In this document: piece by piece, positions 8,653-18,205 of the stretch | Numbering within the stretch: position 1 is the first letter of the stretch | Layout of the letters: each line of letters begins with the position of its first letter | Source: Herbiconiux flava | GTDB taxonomy: Bacteria > Actinomycetota > Actinomycetes > Actinomycetales > Microbacteriaceae | Direction: 5' to 3' | NCBI RefSeq assembly: GCF_013409865.1 | Contig: NZ_JACCBM010000001.1 | Span: 2,294,001-2,358,000, forward strand | DNA length: 64,000 nt | Program-made: the position numbers and the translations under genes | The notes under the pieces: model-generated | What the model saw: only the letters and a program-made list of their open reading frames with translations | The model's database searches: none | Told to the model about the DNA's origin: nothing

Positions 8653-9906
8653 TCAGTAGTCCTCGCCGGGCGCCAGGGTCTCGTCGGGGTTGGCCTCGCC
8701 GTAGCGCGCGGCCGAGGTGCGGTCGTTGACGCCGATCCGCAGGTACAGGTTCTTCGCGTGGCTCTTCACGGTGTTGACCGAGATGTACTCCGCCGCCGCG
8801 ATCTGCTCGAATCGGTAGCCCTGCGCGATGTACCAGAGCACCTCGCGCTCGCGCTTGGTGAGGGAGGGGCGCTGGGGCCGGTCATCCGCCTCACCGAGAT
8901 AGGGCAGCAGCTCCTCGAAGCGCGAGGCGACGGAGCGCACCCGCTCCTGGGGAAAACTGCGGAGCAGGTAGTACAGGTGCTCGGTGCGGATCGTCTCGAG
9001 CGCCGCGTCGGCCGGCGCCTCCGCCGATTCCTCGTCGGGCGCCGTAACGGCTAGGAGCAGCCGCATGCTGGCGCCGGTGCGGAGCGAGACGACGGGCTGG
9101 TCGAGGTCGTCGAGGGCGATCATCCGCGCCGTCTCGGTCTTGCCGTCGTCGAGGGCGCGCAGCGCGATCACGAGATCGGCGTACTCGGTCACCGATGAGC
9201 CGCCGCTGCCCCGCTCGCGACGGGGCACGCGGGCGTCGACGCGGTCGAGGATGCGCGTGGCCGAGTCGATCAGCTCCCAGTTCACGCCGCCCGACCACTG
9301 CTTCGGGTAGTGGGCGAGGCAGGTCGCGCGCAACCGGGCCATGCCCGAGACGTGTTTGCCGTCGATCGAGGCGAGGCGCGCCTCGACGAACGCCAGGTCG
9401 GCCCAGCGCTCGGAGGTCGAGAGAGCCTGCGCCTCGGCCAGCTCTCGCTCGGCACCGGGAAGGTCGAGGGCGTCGAGCGCGAGTGTGGCGCGGGCCACGG
9501 CGGCCAATGCCGCCGCCGAGCCAGGGTCGTCGGGGTCGGTGCGGTCGAGCCACTGGGACGCGTAGCGGCAGTCCCCGTTGAAGGCATGCACCACTGCGAC
9601 CGCCGCGGCGGCCTCGCGGCGGAGCTCGTCGAGGTCGAAGCGGCCCGCCTGCTCCCAGCAGCGCTCCCAGCCGCGGAGGGCCAGCTCCTCGTCGCCCTGC
9701 AGCGTCGAGGTCAGCGCCCACTCGGCGCGCATCGGCACCAGATCGGGGCCGAGGTCGAACACGGTGTCGTCGTCGAAGCCGTCGAGCAGCGCGTGGCAGG
9801 CCCGCACCGAATCGACCGCCGCCGAGAGGTCGCCCGCCTGACGCTTCGCGACCCCCTGGTGGGTGAGTTCGTCGAGTCTCAGAAGCGACTCGATGTGTGA
9901 TGCCAA
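8653..9906 (-). CDS. LuxR family regulator with helical-repeat sensor region
   Basis: 417 aa if started at the TTG at 9906, preceded by AGGGAG with 5 nt spacing; in-frame GTG codons at 9936 and 9945 are alternatives. Residues about 1-330 are Ala/Leu/Glu-rich paired helices of TPR/MalT type. Residues about 345-400 are a LuxR/NarL helix-turn-helix: LTKREREVLWYIAQG, then ISVNTVKSHAKNLYLRIGV. No receiver domain or Walker motif is present, so it is not a response regulator or a full LAL ATPase. The nearest upstream gene on the same strand encodes a cell-wall-binding protein, a possible but unproven target. Confidence 0.88.
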   Translation of the reverse strand: MASHIESLLRLDELTHQGVAKRQAGDLSAAVDSVRACHALLDGFDDDTVFDLGPDLVPMRAEWALTSTLQGDEELALRGWERCWEQAGRFDLDELRREAAAAVAVVHAFNGDCRYASQWLDRTDPDDPGSAAALAAVARATLALDALDLPGAERELAEAQALSTSERWADLAFVEARLASIDGKHVSGMARLRATCLAHYPKQWSGGVNWELIDSATRILDRVDARVPRRERGSGGSSVTEYADLVIALRALDDGKTETARMIALDDLDQPVVSLRTGASMRLLLAVTAPDEESAEAPADAALETIRTEHLYYLLRSFPQERVRSVASRFEELLPYLGEADDRPQRPSLTKREREVLWYIAQGYRFEQIAAAEYISVNTVKSHAKNLYLRIGVNDRTSAARYGEANPDETLAPGEDY

Positions 9907-10079
9907 TGGCGCTCCCTGTTCACCCGGGCGACGCACACTGCTCACCCTCTGTGCCCCACGTTTGCACCAGGGCGGCCCGATGGCAAGCGTCCCCGAGCGG
10001 GGGCGTCTCGGTGTGGAGGACTTTCTCCGGTCGCACTCAGGCGGTTCTCCGATCCAGGATGCCCTGCCAGTCGCCTGAG

Positions 10080-11147
10080 CTACTCGGGCCCGCTGCAGGG
10101 CTGCAGCGCCTGCACACTCGGCGCGAGGGCCGCGGGTCCGCCGAGCAGCGTGACTCGAGTCGCCTTGAGAGTGCCGATCTCGGTCAGCACCGCGGGCGGC
10201 ACGCAGGTGCTCGGCACGACGAACAGGGGAGCGTCCAGCTTGCCGGCCAGGGCGGCGCCGGCGAGGGCATCCGGGAACGTCGAACCCGTGGCCAGGAAGA
10301 CGCGGCCCGACGCGCTGAAGCCGTCGCGGTTGATCGCGATCGAGCTCTGGTAGCGGTCGGCGCCGCTCAACCGCACGACCGAGTCGAAGAGGTAGTCCAG
10401 ATCGGAGACGATCCCGGGCGAGACCGCAGCCGGACCACCGGCGACCTTGATCGTCGTGAAGTCCTGTGCAGTGAGGGTGCCGGAGGTGGCCGCATCCAGC
10501 TCGCCCTGTGCGCCGTCGACGAGCACCACCGGTGCATCGACCGACCCGGCGGCCGCGCCCGCCGAGAGGGCGTCGGGGAAGTTGCGGCCGGTCGCCACGT
10601 AGGCGATCGGGCCCACGGTGGAACCGAAGGCGTAGTCGAAGAGCTTCCGCGAGGTGTCGTAGCGGTCGGTGCCCTGCACGCGGGTCACGGCCGGTGCCGA
10701 GACGACTCCGGCGAGCTGGGACTGCACCGCGGCCGAGACCGAGTTCGGGCCGCCGACGATGATCACGAGATTGGGCTTCAGCCGGTTGAGTTCGCCGAGC
10801 ACGACGGGCGGGATGGTGTCGCGGGCGGTCAGCAGCAGCGGACCGTTGGTGTGCACGGCGGCCGGAGCGGCCCCGAGGGCGTCGGGGTAGTCCAGGCCGG
10901 TGACGAGGTAGGCGACGCCGTTGCCGTCGGGGTAGCCCTCCTTCGAGACGTTGACCGCGACGGTGAAGCGGTCGGCGCCGCCGATGCGGTCGACGGTGGG
11001 GGCCGCCGCCGCTGCTTCTGCTGCGACCTGATCGCTCTCGGTGGCGGACGTCGCCGACGCGGGGAGTGCCGCGCCGGTGAGCAGCACGGCGACGGCGACG
11101 GCGGTGACCGCCGGCACGAGCGGGTGGCGGGAACGGCTGGGGTTCAT
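10080..11147 (-). CDS. Secreted cell-wall-binding repeat 2 (CWB2) protein
   Basis: 355 aa. A Sec signal peptide (basic start, hydrophobic AVTAVAVAVLLTGAALP, cleavage near ASA) precedes three CWB2 (PF04122-type) repeats. Each begins with a form of RIGGADRF: VDRIGGADRFTVA (about 52), VTRVQGTDRYDTS (about 155) and VRLSGADRYQSS (about 255). Each also carries the FPDAL/YPDAL and VGGP motifs. Nothing else is attached, so it is a bare wall-binding module, presumably held on the envelope polymer. It is shorter than its two paralogs at 16.7-19.5 kb, which add an N-terminal Ig-like domain. Confidence 0.92.
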   Translation of the reverse strand: MNPSRSRHPLVPAVTAVAVAVLLTGAALPASATSATESDQVAAEAAAAAPTVDRIGGADRFTVAVNVSKEGYPDGNGVAYLVTGLDYPDALGAAPAAVHTNGPLLLTARDTIPPVVLGELNRLKPNLVIIVGGPNSVSAAVQSQLAGVVSAPAVTRVQGTDRYDTSRKLFDYAFGSTVGPIAYVATGRNFPDALSAGAAAGSVDAPVVLVDGAQGELDAATSGTLTAQDFTTIKVAGGPAAVSPGIVSDLDYLFDSVVRLSGADRYQSSIAINRDGFSASGRVFLATGSTFPDALAGAALAGKLDAPLFVVPSTCVPPAVLTEIGTLKATRVTLLGGPAALAPSVQALQPCSGPE

Positions 11148-11349
11148 GATTCCTCGATCGCGGTCGGAGCGGAATGGAACGGAACGGTCGGGTCACTGCG
11201 CCGATCGCGCTCGGAGCCCCGCGTCGATCTCCCCACGGCGAGAGTAGACCCGGCGGCCCGCCGCGTAAAGGGTGTCGGGCGGGGTGGGCGGCACGAGCAT
11301 CCGGAACCCCGTGGCCGCAGCAGCGCGGCGGATGCGAGAGCATGGAGGG

Positions 11350-13005
<1,656 letters not shown>

Positions 13006-13086
13006 CCCCCCGGTTCGCGTCACTGCGTCGTCCGCGTGCTCGCGCTCGTTCTCACCCGCCCACCTGGCCGTGTCGGCGGCTGGAGG

Positions 13087-13092
13087 TAGGGT
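13087..13092 (+). promoter_or_regulatory. -10 box TAGGGT of a leaderless transcript
   Basis: TAGGGT is followed by 7 nt and the GTG start at 13100 of the membrane protein gene. Confidence 0.5.
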
Positions 13093-13099
13093 CGGGGCC

Positions 13100-14041
13100 G
13101 TGACGGCGCTGGAGCGGACGTATCGGAACGGGCGGATCGCCATCGGCGGCACGGTGGTGCTGATCGGCATCGCGGTGGTCGTGACGTCGGCTCGCGGCGG
13201 GGTGCTGGGGTCGATCAGCGCCTATTACTACACGCCCGCGCGCAACGTGCTGGTGGGTTCCCTGCTGGCGGCGGCGGTCGCGATCCTGGTGCTGTCGGGG
13301 CGGGGCGCGCAGCGGGCGCTGCTCGACGCTGCAGCGGTGGTCGCTCCCGTGATCGCGCTGGTGCCGACGCCGGTGCGCGCGGGGGCGGTGCCCGGGGTGG
13401 CGGTGGTGTGCGCATCCGGTGACCGCTGCCTGCCCGAGGGGGTGCTGCCCGACGTGGAGGTCGGGGTCGCGGTGTATCTCATCGCGGGAGCGCTGACGGT
13501 GGGGGTCGTGGTGGTGCTCGCGGCGCTCGGCGCAACTCGCGATCGCGCGGCCTGGCTCGGCGCGGATGCTCGCGGTAGCGCGGCGGGACAAGGATCGGCG
13601 CGGGGAGCGCTGGTGTCGGCGGGGGTAGCCGCCGGGGTGCTGGCGGTCGTGGCGGCCGGGTGGATGCTCGAGCGGGACGTCTTCCTCGCGAGCGCCCACG
13701 TCGTGGCGGCGGTCGTGTTCTTCGGGCTGGTGGCGGCGGTCGCGGTGGTCAATGCGGTCGCGCCGCCGTCGGGGCCGGGCGTGCCGACGGCCCCGTGGCT
13801 GCGCCGCAGCTACGGCGTCCTCGCCGTCGCCCTCGTGATCGACCTGACCGTGACGGTGGTCGCGGTGCTGACGGGTCACGCCGACGACACGGCCCCGCCG
13901 CCGCTGTTCGTGGGCGAGGCCGTCGCCTTGGCGCTCTTCGTCGTGTTCTGGGTGCTGCAGTCGGTGCAGCGCTGGGACGATCCCGACCCGGCCGTGCGCG
14001 GTTCGATGCCGCCGCTGCCTCGGGGCCGCGTTCAGCGGTAG
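13100..14041 (+). CDS. Polytopic membrane protein, unknown function
   Basis: 313 aa with about seven or eight hydrophobic helices. An extracytoplasmic loop near residue 37-45 reads SISAYYYTPARN, and a second loop (about 102-118) has two Cys (VVCASGDRCLP). The N-terminus is basic and cytoplasmic, and the tail is short and Arg/Pro-rich. It resembles a set of uncharacterised actinobacterial membrane proteins with a conserved ISAYYYT loop; I recognise no transporter or enzyme motif. The GTG start is set by the leaderless TAGGGT box. Its stop overlaps, tail to tail, the end of the broken epoxide hydrolase (14032-14041). Confidence 0.78.
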   Translation: MTALERTYRNGRIAIGGTVVLIGIAVVVTSARGGVLGSISAYYYTPARNVLVGSLLAAAVAILVLSGRGAQRALLDAAAVVAPVIALVPTPVRAGAVPGVAVVCASGDRCLPEGVLPDVEVGVAVYLIAGALTVGVVVVLAALGATRDRAAWLGADARGSAAGQGSARGALVSAGVAAGVLAVVAAGWMLERDVFLASAHVVAAVVFFGLVAAVAVVNAVAPPSGPGVPTAPWLRRSYGVLAVALVIDLTVTVVAVLTGHADDTAPPPLFVGEAVALALFVVFWVLQSVQRWDDPDPAVRGSMPPLPRGRVQR

Positions 14042-14906
14042 GGGCGGAAGAAGGTGCGGAGTTCGTCCGCGTAGCGGGCCGGCTGCTCGAGGGGCGCGAA
14101 GTGGCCGCCATGAGGGGGGTGGGTGACGGACACGGTGTTCGCCGAGCGGTCGAGCCACTCCTGCGGCGCACGATCGCGGGGGAGGGCAGGCCGGCGTCCA
14201 TGCGGTGCACGGCGACGACCCGGGACGGCGCGTCGAGCGCGAGGTAGCGGCTGACGTGGCTGCCCATGTCGCCGCCCGCCGCCGCGAAGCGCTCGTAGCC
14301 GAGGCCGGTCATGAGCTGCGCCCACAGGGCGGCGACGTCGCGTGAGTTCAGCGCCTCGACGGGCTGATCCGAGTAGCCGAAGCCCGGCATGTCGGGCACG
14401 ATCACGTCGAAGGCGTCCTCGGGGTCACCGCCGTGGGCCGCCGGGTCGGTGAGCAGCTCGATGACCTTCGAGTAGCGCCAGAACGAGTCGGGCCAGCCGT
14501 GCGCGGGGATCAGGGGCAGCGGATGCGCGCCCGAGGCCGCGCGGACGTGCACGTAGTGGATGCCGATCGTGCCACCCCCTGTTCCATCGACGCTGCCGCT
14601 GCCGCTGCCGCCGCCGGTGCCGCTGCCGTTGCCGCCGGTGTCTGTGCTCGCGCGCACACCCATGTCGAGCGTCGCCCGGAAGCGGGGCAGCTCGTTCAGG
14701 CGGGCTTCGGCCGCGGACCAGTCGAAGTCGTCCGCCCAGTACTCGACGAGGGTGCGGAGGGCGGCGAGGTCGGTTCCTTCGGCCCATCCGGCGTCGGCGG
14801 GGGTCGCAGGCCAGCGGGTCGCCCGGAGGCGGCGGCGGAGGTCCCCGAGCGCGGCGGGATCGGTGCTCGACGTGAACGACTCGGGACGGAGTGGAACTGG
14901 CGGCAT
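14032..14906 (-). pseudogene. Epoxide hydrolase, internally deleted and frameshifted
   Basis: Start ATG 14906. The first part encodes the epoxide-hydrolase N-terminal domain (VEYWADDFDW, ELPRFRATLDMG) and the alpha/beta-hydrolase front half with HGWPDSFW and the nucleophile motif GGDMGSHVSRYLAL. After HRMDAGLP (about 14180) the sequence jumps, in another frame, to the family C-terminus (QEWLDRSANTV, then the catalytic-His motif HGGHFAPLEQP) ending at 14032. Family proteins are about 380 aa; the lid segment of roughly 110-130 residues is missing and the frame is broken at the junction. A Gly/Ser/Thr-only stretch of about 25 residues also interrupts the N-terminal part, an in-frame expansion. 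Probably non-functional. Confidence 0.85.
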
Positions 14907-15000
14907 GGATCGACCGTAGCCCTGCGGGAGCGGCGGTCGCGAGTATCCGGAACCTGTTCGCTCGGGGGCCTCGACGTCGGCAACGGCTCGAGCGTGTGCG

Positions 15001-15047
15001 TAGCATTGACGGGCGCGGCTCCGACCCGGTCCGCTCAGCGGAGGAGG
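15001..15047 (+). promoter_or_regulatory. -10-like TAGCAT and strong Shine-Dalgarno AGGAGG before the SulP gene
   Basis: TAGCAT (15001-15006) could be the -10 box and GGAGGAGGGGG (15040-15050) the ribosome site. Placed 9 nt downstream is ATC (15057), with no ATG/GTG/TTG in the usual window. Confidence 0.4.
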
Positions 15048-16634
15048 GGGACGACGATCGCGCTCGCAGACAGCACGGCACCGCAGCAGGAGATCACCAC
15101 GCGGGCGGCCCTGCGCAGCCCCGTGCTGCTCAGCCGGGAGGTGCTCGCGGGGATCGTCACGACCCTCGCGCTCATCCCCGAGGTGATCTCGTTCTCGGTG
15201 ATCGCCGGGGTCGACCCGAAGGTCAGCCTGATCGCGTCGGTGGTGCTGGCGCTCAGCATGTCGGTGCTCGGCGGCCGGCCCGCGATGGTGACCGCGGCGG
15301 CCGGATCGGTCGCGCTCGTGGTGGCACCGCTCGTGAAGGATCACGGGGTCGAGTACCTGCTGCCGACGGTGCTGCTCGCGGGGCTGGTGCAGATCGCGTT
15401 CGGGGCGCTGGGGCTGGCGCGGCTCGCCCGGTTCATCCCGCGGAGCGTCATGGTCGGGTTCGTGAACGCGCTGGGCATCCTGATCTTCGTGGCTCAGGTG
15501 CCGCATCTGATCGACGTGCCCTGGTTGGTGTACCCGCTGTTCGCGCTGACGGTGGCGATCATCCTCGTGCTGCCGCGGTTCACGACGGCGGTGCCGGCGC
15601 CGCTCGTGGCGATCGTCGTGGTGACTGCGATCGTGATGATCGCGCACCTCGGCGTGCCGAACGTGGGCGACGAGGGGGAGATCGGCGGGGCGCTGCCCGG
15701 GCTCACGCCGTTCCTCGCGCCGCTGGACCTCTCGACGCTCGCCCTGATCTGGCCGACCGCGCTGAGCGTGGCGTTCGTGGGGCTGATGGAGACGCTGCTC
15801 ACCGCGAAGCTGGTCGACGACATCACCGAGACGCGTTCGCACAAGAACCGTGAGTCGTGGGCGCTCGGGGTCGCGAACATCCTCGCCGGTTTCTACGGGG
15901 GCATCGCCGGATGCGCGATGATCGGCCAGACCGTCGTCAACGTGAAGCTGGCCAGGGCCCGCACGCGCATCTCGACCTTCGTGGCCGGGCTCGTGCTGCT
16001 GGCGCTGGTGACGCTGCTGAGCGACCTGATGGCGCAGATCCCGATGGTGGCGCTCGCCGCGGTGATGATGGTCGTGGCCGTCACCACCGTCGACTGGCAC
16101 AGCGTTCGGCCGTCGACCCTGCGGCGGATGCCCGTGCCCGAGACCCTCGTCATGGCCGTGACCGTGGCGGTCGTGGTGGCGACGGGGAACCTCGCGATCG
16201 GGGTGCTCGTGGGGGTGGTGCTGGCGATGGTGCTGTTCGCCCGGCGGGTGGCGCACGTGATCACGGTGACGCGGGTCGTGGTGCCTGGTGTCTCACCTCG
16301 TGCTTCGTCGACGGATGCTCGTCCCGGTGCCGCTGCGGCGGGGGCGACCGATGCTCGTGCCGACCTCGGGCCCGACGGTGGCGTGCGGTACGTGGTGCGA
16401 GGGCCGCTCTTCTTCGGCAGCTCGAACGATCTCGTGGAGCACTTCTCGTACGCGGCCGATCCGGCCCGGGTGGTGATCGACTTCAGCGGCTCGCAGATCT
16501 GGGACGCGTCGAGCGTCGCCGCCCTCGACGCCGTGGTGTCGAAGTACCGCCAGCACGGCATCGAAGCGCAGATCGAGGGCCTCGACGACCGCAGCTCCCT
16601 CTTCCACGGAAAGCTGACCGGCCTGCTCCGCTGA
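15006..16634 (+). CDS. SulP family anion transporter with C-terminal STAS domain
   Basis: 542 aa from TTG 15006. Ten to twelve helices in SulP order: SREVLAGIVTTLALIPEVISFSVIAGVDP near the start, GRPAMVTAAAGSVALV, then LMETLLTAKLVDD and GGIAGCAMIGQT. A linker of Ala/Asp residues leads to a STAS domain (about residues 455-540: VVIDFSGSQIWDASSVAAL). The family moves sulfate, bicarbonate or dicarboxylates in; the ion is unknown. The start is unsettled: AGGAGG at 15042-15047 points to a start at 15051-15057, where only ACG, ACG and ATC codons occur, while TTG 15006 overlaps a TAGCAT -10-like box. Confidence 0.9.
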   Translation: MTGAAPTRSAQRRRGTTIALADSTAPQQEITTRAALRSPVLLSREVLAGIVTTLALIPEVISFSVIAGVDPKVSLIASVVLALSMSVLGGRPAMVTAAAGSVALVVAPLVKDHGVEYLLPTVLLAGLVQIAFGALGLARLARFIPRSVMVGFVNALGILIFVAQVPHLIDVPWLVYPLFALTVAIILVLPRFTTAVPAPLVAIVVVTAIVMIAHLGVPNVGDEGEIGGALPGLTPFLAPLDLSTLALIWPTALSVAFVGLMETLLTAKLVDDITETRSHKNRESWALGVANILAGFYGGIAGCAMIGQTVVNVKLARARTRISTFVAGLVLLALVTLLSDLMAQIPMVALAAVMMVVAVTTVDWHSVRPSTLRRMPVPETLVMAVTVAVVVATGNLAIGVLVGVVLAMVLFARRVAHVITVTRVVVPGVSPRASSTDARPGAAAAGATDARADLGPDGGVRYVVRGPLFFGSSNDLVEHFSYAADPARVVIDFSGSQIWDASSVAALDAVVSKYRQHGIEAQIEGLDDRSSLFHGKLTGLLR

Positions 16635-16637
16635 CGC

Positions 16638-16653
16638 CGACTTCTCGGTCGGT
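16638..16653. terminator. Small hairpin between convergent SulP and CWB2 genes
   Basis: CCGAC (16638-16642) pairs with GTCGG (16649-16653) across a 6-nt loop in the 51-bp gap between convergent genes. Short and without a U-tract, so only a weak candidate. Confidence 0.25.
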
Positions 16654-16685
16654 GCGCTTCCGCCGGTGCGCGTCCAGCGGTGCGG

Positions 16686-17993
16686 TTACTCGGTGTGGCA
16701 GAGTTTCAGGGTGTCGAGCGGGGTGTCGAGGCTGGCGGTGCCGCCGAGGATGACGACCTTCGACGGGACGAGACGGCCGATCGTCATCGCAGTCGGGGCC
16801 GAGACACAGTTCTGGGCGGTGATCGCCAGGGCATCGCCATCGGCTCCCGCTGCGGCACCGCCGCTGAGAGCGTCGGGGAAGGTGCTGCCGCTCGCGAGGT
16901 AGAGCGTGTCGAGCGGCGCCACGAACGACCTCGCGGTGAGGGCGGCGTTGACCTCGAAGCGGTCGACTCCGCCGACCCGAGAGGTCATGTACGACTTCGC
17001 GATGTCGGTCTCGAGCGAGAGGCTCACGGCGAGCCCGCCGCCCACGATGGTGGCGGTGGTCGCTCCGAGCCCGGTCAGCGTGCTCTTCTCGGCCGCGGTC
17101 AGGGTCGACGCCGCCCCGTCGACCAACAGGACCGGGGCGTCGACCAGTGCTGCCGCCGGCGAAGCCCCGAGGGCGTCGGGAAAATTCGTGCCCGTGGCGA
17201 TGAAGACGTCCTTCGACGATGCGATGCCGAACGCGTCGTCTCCGATCAGGTTGCGGGAGACCTCGAAGCGGTCGGCTCCTCCAATACGCGTGACGGTCAC
17301 CTTCGAGCCCAGCACGGTCTGAAGCTGGTCGATCACCGCGGGGGCGACGGCCGCCGGCCCGCCGACGACCACGACGTTCTTCGGGGTGACCCGGGCGATC
17401 TCGGTCATCACCTCAGCAGTGACCTGGGTGGAAGGGGTGAGCAGCAGCGGGCTGCCATGCGCAGCGGCGACGGAAGCCGCACCGAGCGCGTCGGGGAACT
17501 TCTCGCCGCTGGCCAGGTAGACCGTGTCGACATCGGTGAAGTTCGCCCTCGAGACCAGGGCGCTCTGCGCGAAGCGGTCTTTCCCGCCGATGCGCGAGAC
17601 CGAGGGAGCGGGTTTGACCGAGAACGAGCAGCCGAACTCGACGGAGAAGGAGGACCCGCCGTTCCTGACGACTGCATAGACGCCGACGGATGTCGTCTGC
17701 ACCTTCGTGGGCGACCCGTGAAAGTAGGCGCGATGGTCATCGCTGTAGAACCTGACCCCGTCGGGAAGCGTGCCGCTGAGTTCGACTTCCAGGACGGCCG
17801 GTGCGGCCACCGGCGTCACCAGATCGGTCGGGGTGATCGGGAAGCCGACTGCCGACAGCTCCTGCGGGCAGTTCGGGACGAGTGCAGCGGTCGTGGCCGA
17901 CGCCCCGACGGTGGGCAGCACCGCGGCGGCGAGGGCGGCGACGGCAGTGAACGCGCCGAACGCGAGCCGCCGGGGGGAGAGGATCAGGGTCAT
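16686..17993 (-). CDS. Secreted CWB2-repeat protein with N-terminal Ig-like domain (paralog 1)
   Basis: 435 aa from ATG 17993 (GAAGG upstream). Signal peptide about residues 1-34 (AFGAFTAVAALAAAVLP, ends near ASA). Residues about 40-130 form a He_PIG-like putative Ig domain (LPDGVRFYSDDHRAYFHGSPT). Three CWB2 repeats follow: VSRIGGKDRFAQSAL, VTRIGGADRFEVSRN and TSRVGGVDRFEVNAAL, each with FPDAL and VVGGP/ILGG motifs; the protein ends LKLCHTE. It is a wall-attached surface protein. The same architecture and close sequence in the next gene upstream indicate tandem duplication, and both share a promoter palindrome. Confidence 0.92.
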   Translation of the reverse strand: MTLILSPRRLAFGAFTAVAALAAAVLPTVGASATTAALVPNCPQELSAVGFPITPTDLVTPVAAPAVLEVELSGTLPDGVRFYSDDHRAYFHGSPTKVQTTSVGVYAVVRNGGSSFSVEFGCSFSVKPAPSVSRIGGKDRFAQSALVSRANFTDVDTVYLASGEKFPDALGAASVAAAHGSPLLLTPSTQVTAEVMTEIARVTPKNVVVVGGPAAVAPAVIDQLQTVLGSKVTVTRIGGADRFEVSRNLIGDDAFGIASSKDVFIATGTNFPDALGASPAAALVDAPVLLVDGAASTLTAAEKSTLTGLGATTATIVGGGLAVSLSLETDIAKSYMTSRVGGVDRFEVNAALTARSFVAPLDTLYLASGSTFPDALSGGAAAGADGDALAITAQNCVSAPTAMTIGRLVPSKVVILGGTASLDTPLDTLKLCHTE

Positions 17994-18059
17994 GGAGCAG
18001 CCTTCGATCGATGCGGGTCTGGGCACCGATCCTGTCGGCGAATGAACCCGGGGCGTTAT

Positions 18060-18074
18060 GGGTACTTGCTACTC
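18060..18074 (-). promoter_or_regulatory. Promoter dyad GGGTAC-N3-CTACTC upstream of CWB2 paralog 1
   Basis: Imperfect copy of the palindrome at 19579-19593, 67 bp before the start codon of paralog 1 versus 69 bp for paralog 2. On the minus strand it is followed directly by CATAAC, a conserved -10-like element in both copies. The flanking leader (CGATCCTG, then CGATCGAA) is also conserved. Confidence 0.5.
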
Positions 18075-18154
18075 AGCCGAGGTCGAGGTCGATGTGGCCG
18101 TGACGGTGGTGGTGGGGCCACGCTGAGCGCTGGCGGAAGCGGTTCGTCGAACGG

Positions 18155-18186
18155 CGACGAGGCCCCCCGGTGGAGGAGCCTCGTCG
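18155..18186 (-). terminator. Hairpin terminator downstream of CWB2 paralog 2
   Basis: CGACGAGGC (18155-18163) and GCCTCGTCG (18178-18186) are a perfect 9-bp inverted repeat with a 14-nt loop, starting 20 bp past the stop codon of paralog 2. No U-tract, as is usual in high-GC actinobacteria. Confidence 0.6.
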
Positions 18187-18205
18187 GTTCGATTCCCGGG
18201 CCGGG

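Noticed and set aside
13749-16256. An 835-codon minus-strand open frame
   Set aside because: Only the epoxide-hydrolase part is meaningful; upstream it is a His/Arg-rich antisense reading of the SulP gene.
18180-18200. tRNA-like T-arm sequence GGTTCGATTCCCGG
   Set aside because: The flanking bases do not pair as a T stem, no acceptor or anticodon arm fits, and the left part belongs to the terminator hairpin.
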